Positions 7,138 through 14,320 are shown, counted from the first letter of the stretch. The stretch: 15,967 bases of DNA from Flavobacteriales bacterium (GCA_003499525.1 DNTB01000024.1:1-15967); one strand, 5' to 3'. The notes: generated by a model from the letters alone, not told the origin. Program-made: numbers and translations.

Positions 7138-8225
7138 TCATTGCAGCCTGGATCATATTTAGCTTCGCTATCCTACGATTGTTGGTCATGATCAGCAATT
7201 ACATGTGGCCTCAAAAGCTCACTTTTCACAATTCCGACAAGACGGTTACTATCGGCGTGCTAATTCCCGCAAGGAATGAGGAAAAGAATATCGGCAATCT
7301 GCTAGAGGATTTATCGAAACAAACCTTTGTTCCTCAGGTAATTCGGGTGTACAACGATAATTCTACTGATGATACAGAAAGGATCGTACTTGATTGGAAG
7401 AAAAAATTACCCCAGCTTGAACTGATCAACGGGAAAGAGCTCCCAAAGGGCTGGTTGGGAAAGCACCACGCTTGTAGCCGAATGGCTGAAGAAATCGACA
7501 CGGATTATATTCTGTTTTTGGATGCCGATGTTCGCTTACAACAAACCCTTATTACCAGAGCTTTAGGTGAATCGCAAAACTATAAACTCCAGCTGCTGAG
7601 TATCTTTCCAACGCAAACGATGGTAACATTTGGCGAGTCTGTTGTCGTACCGCTTATGAACTGGATATTGACCAGTTTGCTTCCTATGGAACTAATCAAA
7701 ACCTCGTCCAACCCTCGATTTGCAGCAGCCAATGGCCAGTTTATGCTGTTTTCTAATGAGTGTTATAAAAAAAATGCCTTTCATTCCGAATTTCGTATGG
7801 ATCCAATCGAGGATATTCATATTATGAAAATGATGAAGGATAAGAAGATGAGGGTTCGCACTCTGCTAAGTCAGGGAGAAATCAATTGTCGCATGTATGC
7901 AAGCGGAAAAGAAGCAGTAAATGGTTTTTCTAAAAATGTATTCGCTTTTTTCGGAGATTCTGTTTTGATTACCCTTCTATTTATGCTGGTCACCACCTTG
8001 GGTTGGGTCCTTGTTTTCTATGCCTTGCCGTTTTGGCTGGGACTGGTTTATGTGGCCGTAATAATCAATATTAGGTCATTAGCCGCTTCTCTTAGTCGAC
8101 AACCCAGAAACTTTTTTATTGTTTATCCTATTCAACAATTAGCCTTCACATGGGTTGTACTATTGGCCGTTTTGGGCAAAATTACGCGTAAAGTTGAATG
8201 GAAAGGAAGAAATATTTATGAATAA
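7134..8225 (+). CDS. Family 2 glycosyltransferase, probable carotenoid glycosyltransferase
   Basis: A 363-residue GT2 enzyme: one N-terminal membrane helix (about 2-23), a GT-A catalytic domain, and about three C-terminal helices (275-350). Catalytic signatures are VTIGVLIPARNEEKNIGNLLEDL (38-60), YNDNSTDDTERIV (73-85), the DXD motif in LFLDADVRL (Asp130, Asp132), DPIEDIHIMKMM (223-234) with the ED pair, and GFSKNVFAFFGDS (264-276) where processive enzymes carry Q/RxxRW. The layout resembles CruG/CrtQ-type carotenoid glycosyltransferases, which attach a nucleotide-sugar-derived hexose to a membrane carotenoid. It overlaps the acyltransferase by 4 bases (ATGA) and the next gene by 8. The sugar and the accepted hydroxyl cannot be told from sequence. 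Confidence 0.85.
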   Translation: MIIAAWIIFSFAILRLLVMISNYMWPQKLTFHNSDKTVTIGVLIPARNEEKNIGNLLEDLSKQTFVPQVIRVYNDNSTDDTERIVLDWKKKLPQLELINGKELPKGWLGKHHACSRMAEEIDTDYILFLDADVRLQQTLITRALGESQNYKLQLLSIFPTQTMVTFGESVVVPLMNWILTSLLPMELIKTSSNPRFAAANGQFMLFSNECYKKNAFHSEFRMDPIEDIHIMKMMKDKKMRVRTLLSQGEINCRMYASGKEAVNGFSKNVFAFFGDSVLITLLFMLVTTLGWVLVFYALPFWLGLVYVAVIINIRSLAASLSRQPRNFFIVYPIQQLAFTWVVLLAVLGKITRKVEWKGRNIYE

Positions 8226-8934
8226 GATATTGATAATCAGTTTTTTAATACTGACAGCCACCTTTGTTTTCGGTCAGGAATACGAGCAAAAGCTCTACGA
8301 ATTTTATGTTGAGGGGGATATGGGAAAATATGGTCAGTTGCTGAGGACCATGGAGAAGGAACTGGATCGGTCCAGTAATGAAGGACTTTTCCTGCTTGTC
8401 CAGACTCAGTTTATCTATAGCTCCTACCTGATGGAGGAGGATGAGGATGAAGCTGAAAAATGGATAGAAAAATCATGGCCCATGGCCGAATCTTTGAAGG
8501 CAAATAAATTCAAAACTGCTCAGGTATTGGCAATGGAGGGCAGTATGTACGGTTTCATGACTTCTATAAATCCCTGGAAGGTTATGACCTATGGCCCTAA
8601 AAGTATAGAGTATCTGGATAAAGCTATTGAGACAAATCCCAATTGCCCCATTGCGTGGTTGTACTATGGTAATGCTGATTTCTATCGCCCGGAAATATTC
8701 GGAGGAAGCAAAACCGAAGCTCTTAATAAGTACAAGAAAGCATATAGCCTTCTCGAAGAAAGGGATGTGCAGAAGTATGATCAATGGAAAGTGCTCAATA
8801 CTCTGGTGATGATGGGGCAGGCTTATGAAGCTCTGGACGAACCTTCATTGGCAAAAGAGTATTACCAAATGGCCTTAGAGATTGAGCCTGATTTCGATTG
8901 GGTAAAGAACACCTTGCTTCCTGAATTGAATTAG
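8218..8934 (+). CDS. Exported TPR protein at the end of the carotenoid operon
   Basis: A 238-residue protein with a clear signal peptide (NKILIISFLILTATFVFG, cleavage before Gln20), so probably periplasmic. The mature part is helical and TPR-like. Residues 126-180 contain SIEYLDKAIETNPNCPIAWLYYG followed by FYRPEIFGGSKTEALNKYKKA, a pattern I recall in exported Bacteroidota TPR proteins of unknown function. A final TPR (about 194-226) has GQAYEALDEPSLAKEYYQMALEIEPD. No enzyme motif is visible. ATG 8218 is chosen because it gives the signal peptide; the longer in-frame form from 8155 would put 21 residues ahead of it. It overlaps the glycosyltransferase stop by 8 bases, so it is almost certainly cotranscribed. 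A role in handling or placing the pigment is only a guess. Confidence 0.82.
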   Translation: MNKILIISFLILTATFVFGQEYEQKLYEFYVEGDMGKYGQLLRTMEKELDRSSNEGLFLLVQTQFIYSSYLMEEDEDEAEKWIEKSWPMAESLKANKFKTAQVLAMEGSMYGFMTSINPWKVMTYGPKSIEYLDKAIETNPNCPIAWLYYGNADFYRPEIFGGSKTEALNKYKKAYSLLEERDVQKYDQWKVLNTLVMMGQAYEALDEPSLAKEYYQMALEIEPDFDWVKNTLLPELN

Positions 8935-8936
8935 TC

Positions 8937-9442
8937 ATGACCCCCAGTTTTTAATCACCACTACGCGCCTTAAACTTTGCAAATTCAGCATTGATGATGC
9001 GAGGGAGAAGTCTCGATTAAATTCTGCCCCTGAGTTTCTAAAATACACTGGCAATCCTCCATTCCGTTCATTAAGGGAGCTCAAGAATTCCTTGAAAACT
9101 ACGTGCCAAAAACATGGTTTTGGCAGTTGGGCTGTCATTGGAAAAGAAGACCATGCCTGCATGGGATGGGGCGGGCTCAATCAACATCCCGGTTTTGTGG
9201 ATTTGGGGTGTCGTTTTAAGAAAGAATATTGGGACCAGGGATATGCAACCGAAGCGGCAATAGCCTGCATGCACTATAGCTTCGAGATTCAGGGGATAAC
9301 TGAAATACTTGGACGTGTGGTGCATGGCAATGATGCCCCCGTATCGGTCCTAAAAAAACTGGGAATGTCCTTTTGGAAGACGGAGCATTGCCACGGGATG
9401 GTTGCGGATTATTTCAGAATAAATAACAAGTTCAGTTCTTAG
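8937..9442 (+). CDS. GNAT N-acetyltransferase (RimJ/RimL-like) with disrupted start
   Basis: The conserved part is a typical GNAT domain: VDLGCRFKKEYWDQGYATEAAIACMHYSFE includes the acetyl-CoA loop QGYAT, followed by ITEILGRVVHGNDAPVSVLKKLGM. The coding frame is open from 8930 and encodes a family-like N-terminus, FLITTTRLKLCKFSIDDAREK, but has no ATG, GTG or TTG before TTG 9092, and starting there would remove the first strand and helices. ATG 8937, 2 nt after the TPR stop, reads M-T-P-S-F then TAA in another frame. One extra base in the C5 or T5 run (8941-8952) would join it as MTPSFLITTTRL and give a normal 168-residue GNAT. The given span is therefore not a multiple of three. Possibilities are a sequencing error, a recent pseudogene, or -1 slippage at T-TTT-TAA. 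The substrate is unknown. Confidence 0.65.
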
Positions 9443-9499
9443 TTTAAACTCTTAGGATTTAAACACATAGACGCTTAGATTAAAATCGGGGATTAAACC
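9443..9499. repeat. Degenerate TTTAAAC/TTAG direct repeats
   Basis: The 93-base gap after the GNAT gene begins with TTTAAAC at 9443-9449 and again at 9458-9464, then ATTAAA at 9479 and ATTAAAC at 9492-9498. They are interleaved with CTTAGGA, CATAGA and CTTAGA at roughly 10-15 base spacing. The copies are short and imperfect. Whether this is a remnant of a dispersed repeat, a binding array or chance in AT-rich DNA cannot be decided here. No clear promoter for the next gene is visible; an AGAGGA (9519-9524) about 11 bases before its ATG could serve as a weak ribosome binding site. Confidence 0.3.
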
Positions 9500-9535
9500 T
9501 TTCTTTTCTTTTGTAATCAGAGGAAAAACCGGTTT

Positions 9536-10876
9536 ATGCTAAAGTGCTACATTTTTGTTCTTCTTTCCCTTAGTATTTCGGTTCGCGCCCAGCAATACGA
9601 TTTCTCTTCTATTGACCAACTCCTGGATGATTCTTCTGCATTGTATCTAAATAGGATTTATGTGGAAGTGTTTCAAGATGATTCGTCCATTTATAAGTAC
9701 CAAAGCGGCAATATCTTTTGCAACAATATACGCATTCCGCAGGGCTCAGCCACAAAGTGGATCAGCGCGGGAATAATGCTGAAGCTGGCCGAACTGGGGT
9801 GGTGGAATCTGGATGACTCTATTGGAATGTACCTTCCACAGTTCACTCAATATGGAAAGGGACACATCACCTTGAGGCAGAGCTACTCCTTGTCTTCCGG
9901 GATGTTTAACCCGGGTAATTCAAATGACTATCATCGAATGTCCTCTCTGACTCTAGAACAATCTGTAGATTCCATAGCTCAGAATGTGGATATCCTTTAT
10001 CCTACCGGGCAAATGATAGGGTACGATGGAACCATGATGCATGTGTGGGGGAGGGCAGCTGAGGTAGTCGATAGTCTAAACGGAAATATTCGCGACTGGC
10101 GGACCATAGCAAAAGAGGAATTCTTTGATTTACTTTTTATGGACAGCACGGATTACACAGATTTCCTTCCTAACCCTGCCGTTGCTGGTGGAATTGAAAC
10201 TACTCCATGCGATTATTTGAAGTTCTTAAAAATGATCTCAAATGACGGTTGGTACAATGGAAGCCAAATTCTGCAACCCTCATCCATCGATGAGATTTTT
10301 ACCGATCAGACGAGTTCTGCACCAATATATTATACTTTCTGGCCGAATAATCATCCCGATTTCCCCATTGGGTTGGATACGTTGCGATACACTTTTGGAG
10401 GGTGGTGGTTGGAGTTGGATAATCAGCATAACATCACAACAGTATGCAGTCCTGGTGCATTCGGACATTATCCATTTGTAGACCGATGCCGCAATATGTA
10501 CGGAACATTCTTTTGCTTCATACCTGCATTTCAGGGAGGAGCCCAAAACGTAATGGACACGTACCTTAAATTCATGCACATGGTCAGGGATACGGTAGAT
10601 TCACAATGTTTGCTCACAACTTCAACCCCAGAAAGTCAACGAGCTGAATTGGTCTACTTCCCCAATCCTACGAAAGACCACATTATTATTCAATCTAAAC
10701 GGAATGTAGCATCGGTACAGGTTTATTCTTTGACCGGCCAAATTGTATTGGAGCAATCCTTTCCAGAAATAAAGGAAATACAGCTAAACAGTAGCAATTG
10801 GGTAAGAGGTATTTATCTCGTTTCAGTTACTCAATCCGATGGAAAGTCAGAGCTATTTAAAATCATAAAGCAATGA
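9536..10876 (+). CDS. Exported serine-hydrolase (beta-lactamase-fold) protein with T9SS sorting domain
   Basis: A 446-residue secreted protein. Signal peptide 1-18 (LKCYIFVLLSLSISVRA). The middle (about 25-350) resembles class C beta-lactamase/serine-hydrolase proteins: GSATKWISAGIMLKLAELG holds an SxxK nucleophile motif (Ser71, Lys74), followed by WNLDDSIGMYLPQF and LRQSYSLSSGM, a position equivalent to LLxHTSG. The second motif reads YDGTMMHVWGRAAEVV (163 on), with Gly where YxN has Asn; the third is probably PGAFGHYP (306-313). The C-terminus (about 373-446) is a type A T9SS sorting domain: YFPNPTKDHIIIQ, VQVYSLTGQIV, GIYLVSV and a basic end. It would therefore cross the outer membrane and be anchored or released. 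The substrate (ester or peptide) is unknown, and the altered YxN motif leaves activity uncertain. It overlaps the next gene by 4 bases. Confidence 0.8.
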   Translation: MLKCYIFVLLSLSISVRAQQYDFSSIDQLLDDSSALYLNRIYVEVFQDDSSIYKYQSGNIFCNNIRIPQGSATKWISAGIMLKLAELGWWNLDDSIGMYLPQFTQYGKGHITLRQSYSLSSGMFNPGNSNDYHRMSSLTLEQSVDSIAQNVDILYPTGQMIGYDGTMMHVWGRAAEVVDSLNGNIRDWRTIAKEEFFDLLFMDSTDYTDFLPNPAVAGGIETTPCDYLKFLKMISNDGWYNGSQILQPSSIDEIFTDQTSSAPIYYTFWPNNHPDFPIGLDTLRYTFGGWWLELDNQHNITTVCSPGAFGHYPFVDRCRNMYGTFFCFIPAFQGGAQNVMDTYLKFMHMVRDTVDSQCLLTTSTPESQRAELVYFPNPTKDHIIIQSKRNVASVQVYSLTGQIVLEQSFPEIKEIQLNSSNWVRGIYLVSVTQSDGKSELFKIIKQ

Positions 10877-12255
10877 AAATGAGGTTTTTACTTCTGATTT
10901 GCATGCTATTGGGGCAGGTATATGCACAAACGGTAACGGTGTCACAATTGAACGTTCCGGGAGAGGACTACTTTGATCCCGAAATACACTCAGACGAAGA
11001 TGCCATGGTATGGATGGATGGGAATCGTACGCTTTGGTATGCCGATCTCGACTCTAATACTGGCTTTTTTATTCAAAATGTTGGAAAGCAAATAGTTGTA
11101 GATACTTCGGCCCCTCTATTGGCAACCTGGAATGCCGGAGAGTTCCTTATAGATAGTCAGGGGTGGAGAATTGTCTACTCCAAAACGGCCCTGAATAGCA
11201 CCGTTCAAATTCACGAAGCCATTCTGAATGCTGGGAGTTTTCAAACGAATCAATTAACCGTTGGCAATAAGTCAAATGCCGGAGTTATTCCAAGTAGAAG
11301 TGCCTCATATCCATCGGGTAAGCTGCTTTTTTTTAGAGGTAACATCAACAATCAACCTGATTTGAATTGGAGCGACCGTACTACTCCGAATTTGTTGAAT
11401 CCAATAGGAACCTATGAAAAAGGTTTTACGCATGGCGACTTTTTTCAGGGCAGCGAGTTCGGTCTGCTTTATTCTCATCCGGATAGCAGCGGTGTGTATC
11501 AACTATATATAGCGGATAGCCTCAATCAAATTACCCAAATCACATTCTCACCCTCTCATAAGCAAAACCCTATGACTCTCGAGGCCCCTGAGCTTGGTGG
11601 AACGCTCATTCTAGCCTGTATTGCGGAGCACACCACCGGAGATTCTCTTCTGTTCTTTCAGAAAATTGCAGGAAACTGGAATCGATTGACTGCACTTGGA
11701 TTGCCTTCCGGTACGAGTAAACCCCGGTTCTCTTCTTCGGAAATGTTTGCATTCCAGGGGAGGACGATGGTTAGTGTACAAATTGAAGACACCACAGGTG
11801 GAGGAGTGCAGGACGCTGAAATATGGCTTCTTAGTATGGATGGCGCCTTGGCACTGCGGGTCGATGATCAGTTAGGCGCGGCACAAAGAACCGATCCGGA
11901 ATACTATGTCACCGACCAAAAGGCATTTGTGTACTACAACATTTATAGAAACAATATTTGGGAAATGTGGGTGAGTGAGGTTTCAGGGTGGCCATTGAAT
12001 CAAGATAGCCCTGAGGAAAGAACTGAGTTAACCAATGTGTACCCTATTCCTGCGGCTCGTGATTTATATGTTTCTTCTGGCTTCAATTCTGGATCCTATG
12101 CTGTGATTTCAATTACAGGTAAGGTCATGTATGAAGGGCGTTTTGAAACAAGCGATTTCGAAGTTCCACTAGTGAATTTTGACCGCGGCATTTACCTTCT
12201 CAGAATTAACCGTTCAAATCAGACAGAAGTTTTGAGGTTTGTTGTGGGTCACTGA
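10873..12255 (+). CDS. Exported beta-propeller-like protein with T9SS sorting domain
   Basis: A 460-residue secreted protein of unknown function. It has a signal peptide (about 1-18, RFLLLICMLLGQVYA). The body (about 25-375) is beta-rich, with repeated units of the kind seen in TolB/WD40-like propellers: DPEIHSDEDAMVWMDGNRTLWYADL, SEFGLLYSHPDSSGVYQLYIADS, and DPEYYVTDQKAFVYYNIYRNNIWEMWVSE. The C-terminus (382-460) is a divergent type A T9SS domain: VYPIPAARDLYV with Ile where the usual YPNP has Asn, then YAVISITGKVMYEG and GIYLLRI. A second ATG at 10879 (MRFLLL) is an equally good start. The 4-base ATGA overlap with the serine-hydrolase gene implies a two-gene transcription unit, so the two secreted proteins may act together. 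No catalytic motif is visible. Confidence 0.75.
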   Translation: MKMRFLLLICMLLGQVYAQTVTVSQLNVPGEDYFDPEIHSDEDAMVWMDGNRTLWYADLDSNTGFFIQNVGKQIVVDTSAPLLATWNAGEFLIDSQGWRIVYSKTALNSTVQIHEAILNAGSFQTNQLTVGNKSNAGVIPSRSASYPSGKLLFFRGNINNQPDLNWSDRTTPNLLNPIGTYEKGFTHGDFFQGSEFGLLYSHPDSSGVYQLYIADSLNQITQITFSPSHKQNPMTLEAPELGGTLILACIAEHTTGDSLLFFQKIAGNWNRLTALGLPSGTSKPRFSSSEMFAFQGRTMVSVQIEDTTGGGVQDAEIWLLSMDGALALRVDDQLGAAQRTDPEYYVTDQKAFVYYNIYRNNIWEMWVSEVSGWPLNQDSPEERTELTNVYPIPAARDLYVSSGFNSGSYAVISITGKVMYEGRFETSDFEVPLVNFDRGIYLLRINRSNQTEVLRFVVGH

Positions 12256-12303
12256 ATGAGTTCATGTGATCTTCCTTCATGAAATGAACAGATTTCAGTT
12301 TTT
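12251..12303 (+). terminator. Terminator-like hairpin after the T9SS gene pair
   Basis: ACTGAA (12251-12256) can pair with TTCAGT (12294-12299), and inside it GTTCAT (12260-12265) pairs with ATGAAC (12284-12289), with a small internal loop between the two stems. A T run (12299-12303) follows. The stop codon TGA (12253-12255) lies within the outer stem. The stem is AT-rich and interrupted, so strength is uncertain. Confidence 0.5.
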
Positions 12304-12434
12304 AATGATTTACCGGATACCGCCCTGGTGTATATTTAATGCGAATCCAACAGAATGGAAAAACACGCGTCGAGAAGTTTGTTAAAACCGGAGGCTGAAT
12401 AAAACCACAAACCCAGGCGGCCTATAAATTTAAA

Positions 12435-12479
12435 AGGGTTGCTTTAACGGCAACGCATTAACACTCAAATGCAAACCCT
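12435..12479 (+). promoter_or_regulatory. Structured leader or operator just before ogt
   Basis: Two back-to-back hairpins can form: GTTGC (12438-12442) with GCAAC (12450-12454), and GCATT (12455-12459) with AATGC (12468-12472). They are enclosed by AGGGTT (12435-12440) and AACCCT (12474-12479), which overlap and compete with the first hairpin. GCTTTAAC and GCATTAAC form a direct repeat inside. The element ends 17 bases before the ogt ATG, where it could influence ribosome access. Upstream, 12304-12434 holds no gene and no exact TAnnTTTG box; TATATTTA at 12331-12338 is one mismatch away. Confidence 0.35.
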
Positions 12480-12496
12480 AGTTTTGATCGCGTTTA

Positions 12497-13036
12497 ATGG
12501 ACATTCGGACCTTCACATATAAATCCAAATTTGGAGATCTCATTCTTGGAGACTATTCGGGCAAAATCTGCCTTTGCGATTGGAAGTACCGAAGAATGAG
12601 GGGCGGGATAGACCGGAAAATTTCGCAGGGGCTTAATGCCCCATTTGTGGAAGGCAGAACGGTCCTGCTTGATCAGGCGATTGAGCAGCTCCGCGAATAT
12701 TTTAGTGGAAAGAGAACAACATTTGACCTTCCATTAAAACTCGTAGGAACTGATTTTCAGATTGAAATATGGAAGCACCTGCAAAACATTCCTTTCGGTG
12801 AAACGGTGTCCTACCTTGAATTGGCGAGATTGTACGGCGACGAAAAAGCGGTTCGTGCTGTGGCATCCGCGAATGGCGCAAATGCTATTTCGATTATTGT
12901 CCCTTGCCACCGTGTTGTTGGAAGCGACGGTTCTTTAACCGGATACGCCGGAGGATTACCGGTTAAGAAAAAACTACTTACTCTGGAAGGAGCACTCCAG
13001 AGCGAACAGACAACGCTTAACTTCAGCTATGATTAA
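12497..13036 (+). CDS. ogt: Methylated-DNA--protein-cysteine methyltransferase (O6-alkylguanine repair)
   Basis: A 179-residue suicide repair protein that moves the alkyl group from O6-alkylguanine onto its own cysteine. The C-terminal domain is complete: FQIEIWKHLQNIPFGETVSYLELA (87-110) with Tyr106, AVRAVASANGANAISIIVPCHRVVG (118-142) with the arginine finger Arg120 and nucleophile Cys137, then GSLTGYAGGLPVKKKLLTLEG (145-165). The N-terminal domain (1-80) is the short ribonuclease-like fold of Ogt/Ada-C; there is no Ada sensor domain, so it is a stand-alone Ogt type rather than a transcriptional activator. The ATG at 12497 has no Shine-Dalgarno but is preceded by a hairpin-forming leader. 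The 3' end overlaps the next gene by 8 bases. Confidence 0.95.
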   Translation: MDIRTFTYKSKFGDLILGDYSGKICLCDWKYRRMRGGIDRKISQGLNAPFVEGRTVLLDQAIEQLREYFSGKRTTFDLPLKLVGTDFQIEIWKHLQNIPFGETVSYLELARLYGDEKAVRAVASANGANAISIIVPCHRVVGSDGSLTGYAGGLPVKKKLLTLEGALQSEQTTLNFSYD

Positions 13037-14312
13037 GTCATTGATAATCAGTATTTCGATTCTGTTTGGCGTCCATGAAATGCAAAGCCAGGCCGACACC
13101 ATAAGGGTTCTTTTTCTAGGGAACAGTTATACTCAGGGCAACAACTTACCACAACTTGTTGAAGACTTGTCAACGGCGGAGGGGAAGACCTTAATAACTA
13201 ATCGAAATACTCCAGGGGGACATACACTGGACGGACATTCCACCAACACTTCCTCATTGCAGAAAATAAGACAGGGCAATTGGGACTATGTGGTGCTGCA
13301 AGAGCAAAGTCAAATTCCAACTATAGATTTTTATCGATATGGATTTATGTATCCGGCGGCTGAGCGACTTAGTGATAGTATTAAAAAGTACAATCCCTGC
13401 GCTAATGTTGCGATGTTCATGACCTGGGGTAGACAACTTGGTGGGCAACAATGCGATGGTTCGGGGTCACATTGTAGTCCTGTTTTCATGGATTTCAGCC
13501 ATATGCAAGATTCATTGGAAAGTGCGTATACTCAAATTGCTGACTCCATTAATGCCTATGTTGCTCCGGTTGGAATTTCATGGAAATCAGTCATAGAAGA
13601 TACCAGTATAGTGTTGCATACGGCTGATCAAAGCCATCCTAATTTGAATGGAAGCTACCTGGCGGCATGTACGTTTTATGCTACCTTCTGGAAGGAACCG
13701 GTATCAGGGAATACATTTACTTCGGGATTGTCTCCGTCGTTCGCAAATTATTTGCAATCAAAAGCCGACTCGGTCGTGTTTCAGGCGAGTACTTCTTGGA
13801 ATCATGATATTGATGAACCCAAAGCATCATTCACATGGAGTCAGAATCAGGATACCGTCTGGTTCACTAATCTCAGTTCTGGTCTTTCACCAATGATGTA
13901 CAACTGGGACTTCGACGATGGTTCAAGCTCTAGCGTCGAGCATCCTGTTCATGTCTATGCCGCCAATGGAAATTATGATGTTTCACTCCAAACGGTTTAT
14001 TGCAACCGATCAGACTCCACAACGAATCAGATCAATATTGGACTAATAACTCAGCTCGAAAACCCTAAGGATAAATCTAGCTACATTCACTGGGAAAAAA
14101 GTAATAATGATCTGATAATCAAAAATTTAAGTCAACAAGATGTTGCTGTAGCGTTATATGATTTGGCTGGACGAATTCTGGTTCAGTTCAAATGCCCGGC
14201 AAAAGGAACAAGTAATGTATCAAAGGAATTGATTCAGGCTGATTTTGTTTTGGTGCGCGTTGTGCAGGCTCACTCGAAGGAAGTGGTGTATAATCAATGG
14301 GTTAATTTCTAA
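13029..14312 (+). CDS. Exported SGNH hydrolase (DUF4886-like) with PKD domain and C-terminal beta domain
   Basis: A 427-residue secreted protein. Signal peptide about 1-21. The SGNH/GDSL hydrolase domain (about 25-225) shows block I VLFLGNSYTQGNNLP with Ser33, block II Gly in PGGHTLDGH (62-70), DYVVLQEQS (86-94), the tungsten-like MTWGR (131-135), and block V DQSHPNLNGSYLAACTFYA with Asp200 and His203. This arrangement fits the DUF4886 group of carbohydrate-type esterases. A PKD domain follows (about 265-338): YNWDFDDGSSSSVEHPVHVYAANGNYDVSL. The last 70 residues contain VALYDLAGRILVQF and resemble a divergent T9SS tail, but lack a clear YPNP start. The substrate is probably an acylated glycan (inference). 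It starts inside ogt (8-base overlap), an odd pairing of secreted esterase and DNA repair gene. Confidence 0.82.
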   Translation: MIKSLIISISILFGVHEMQSQADTIRVLFLGNSYTQGNNLPQLVEDLSTAEGKTLITNRNTPGGHTLDGHSTNTSSLQKIRQGNWDYVVLQEQSQIPTIDFYRYGFMYPAAERLSDSIKKYNPCANVAMFMTWGRQLGGQQCDGSGSHCSPVFMDFSHMQDSLESAYTQIADSINAYVAPVGISWKSVIEDTSIVLHTADQSHPNLNGSYLAACTFYATFWKEPVSGNTFTSGLSPSFANYLQSKADSVVFQASTSWNHDIDEPKASFTWSQNQDTVWFTNLSSGLSPMMYNWDFDDGSSSSVEHPVHVYAANGNYDVSLQTVYCNRSDSTTNQINIGLITQLENPKDKSSYIHWEKSNNDLIIKNLSQQDVAVALYDLAGRILVQFKCPAKGTSNVSKELIQADFVLVRVVQAHSKEVVYNQWVNF

Positions 14313-14320
14313 TGGAAAGA

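Noticed and set aside
4416..8225. Staphyloxanthin-type C30 pathway (CrtN/CrtO/CrtQ)
   Set aside because: A C30 route would need CrtM and CrtP-like genes, and the presence of CruF with a CrtD-type desaturase points to a C40 hydroxy-carotenoid pathway.
9092..9442. GNAT gene starting at TTG 9092
   Set aside because: This start would remove the first strand and helices of the GNAT fold, while the frame upstream of it to 8951 clearly encodes them.
8937..12255. Genomic island or mobile insertion
   Set aside because: No integrase, transposase, tRNA, flanking repeats or obvious composition change is seen; the genes look native to Bacteroidota.
12357..12490. Integron attC-like site before ogt
   Set aside because: GTTAAAA at 12380 does not match GTTRRRY, no correctly placed RYYYAAC partner is present, and no integrase or cassette array is visible.
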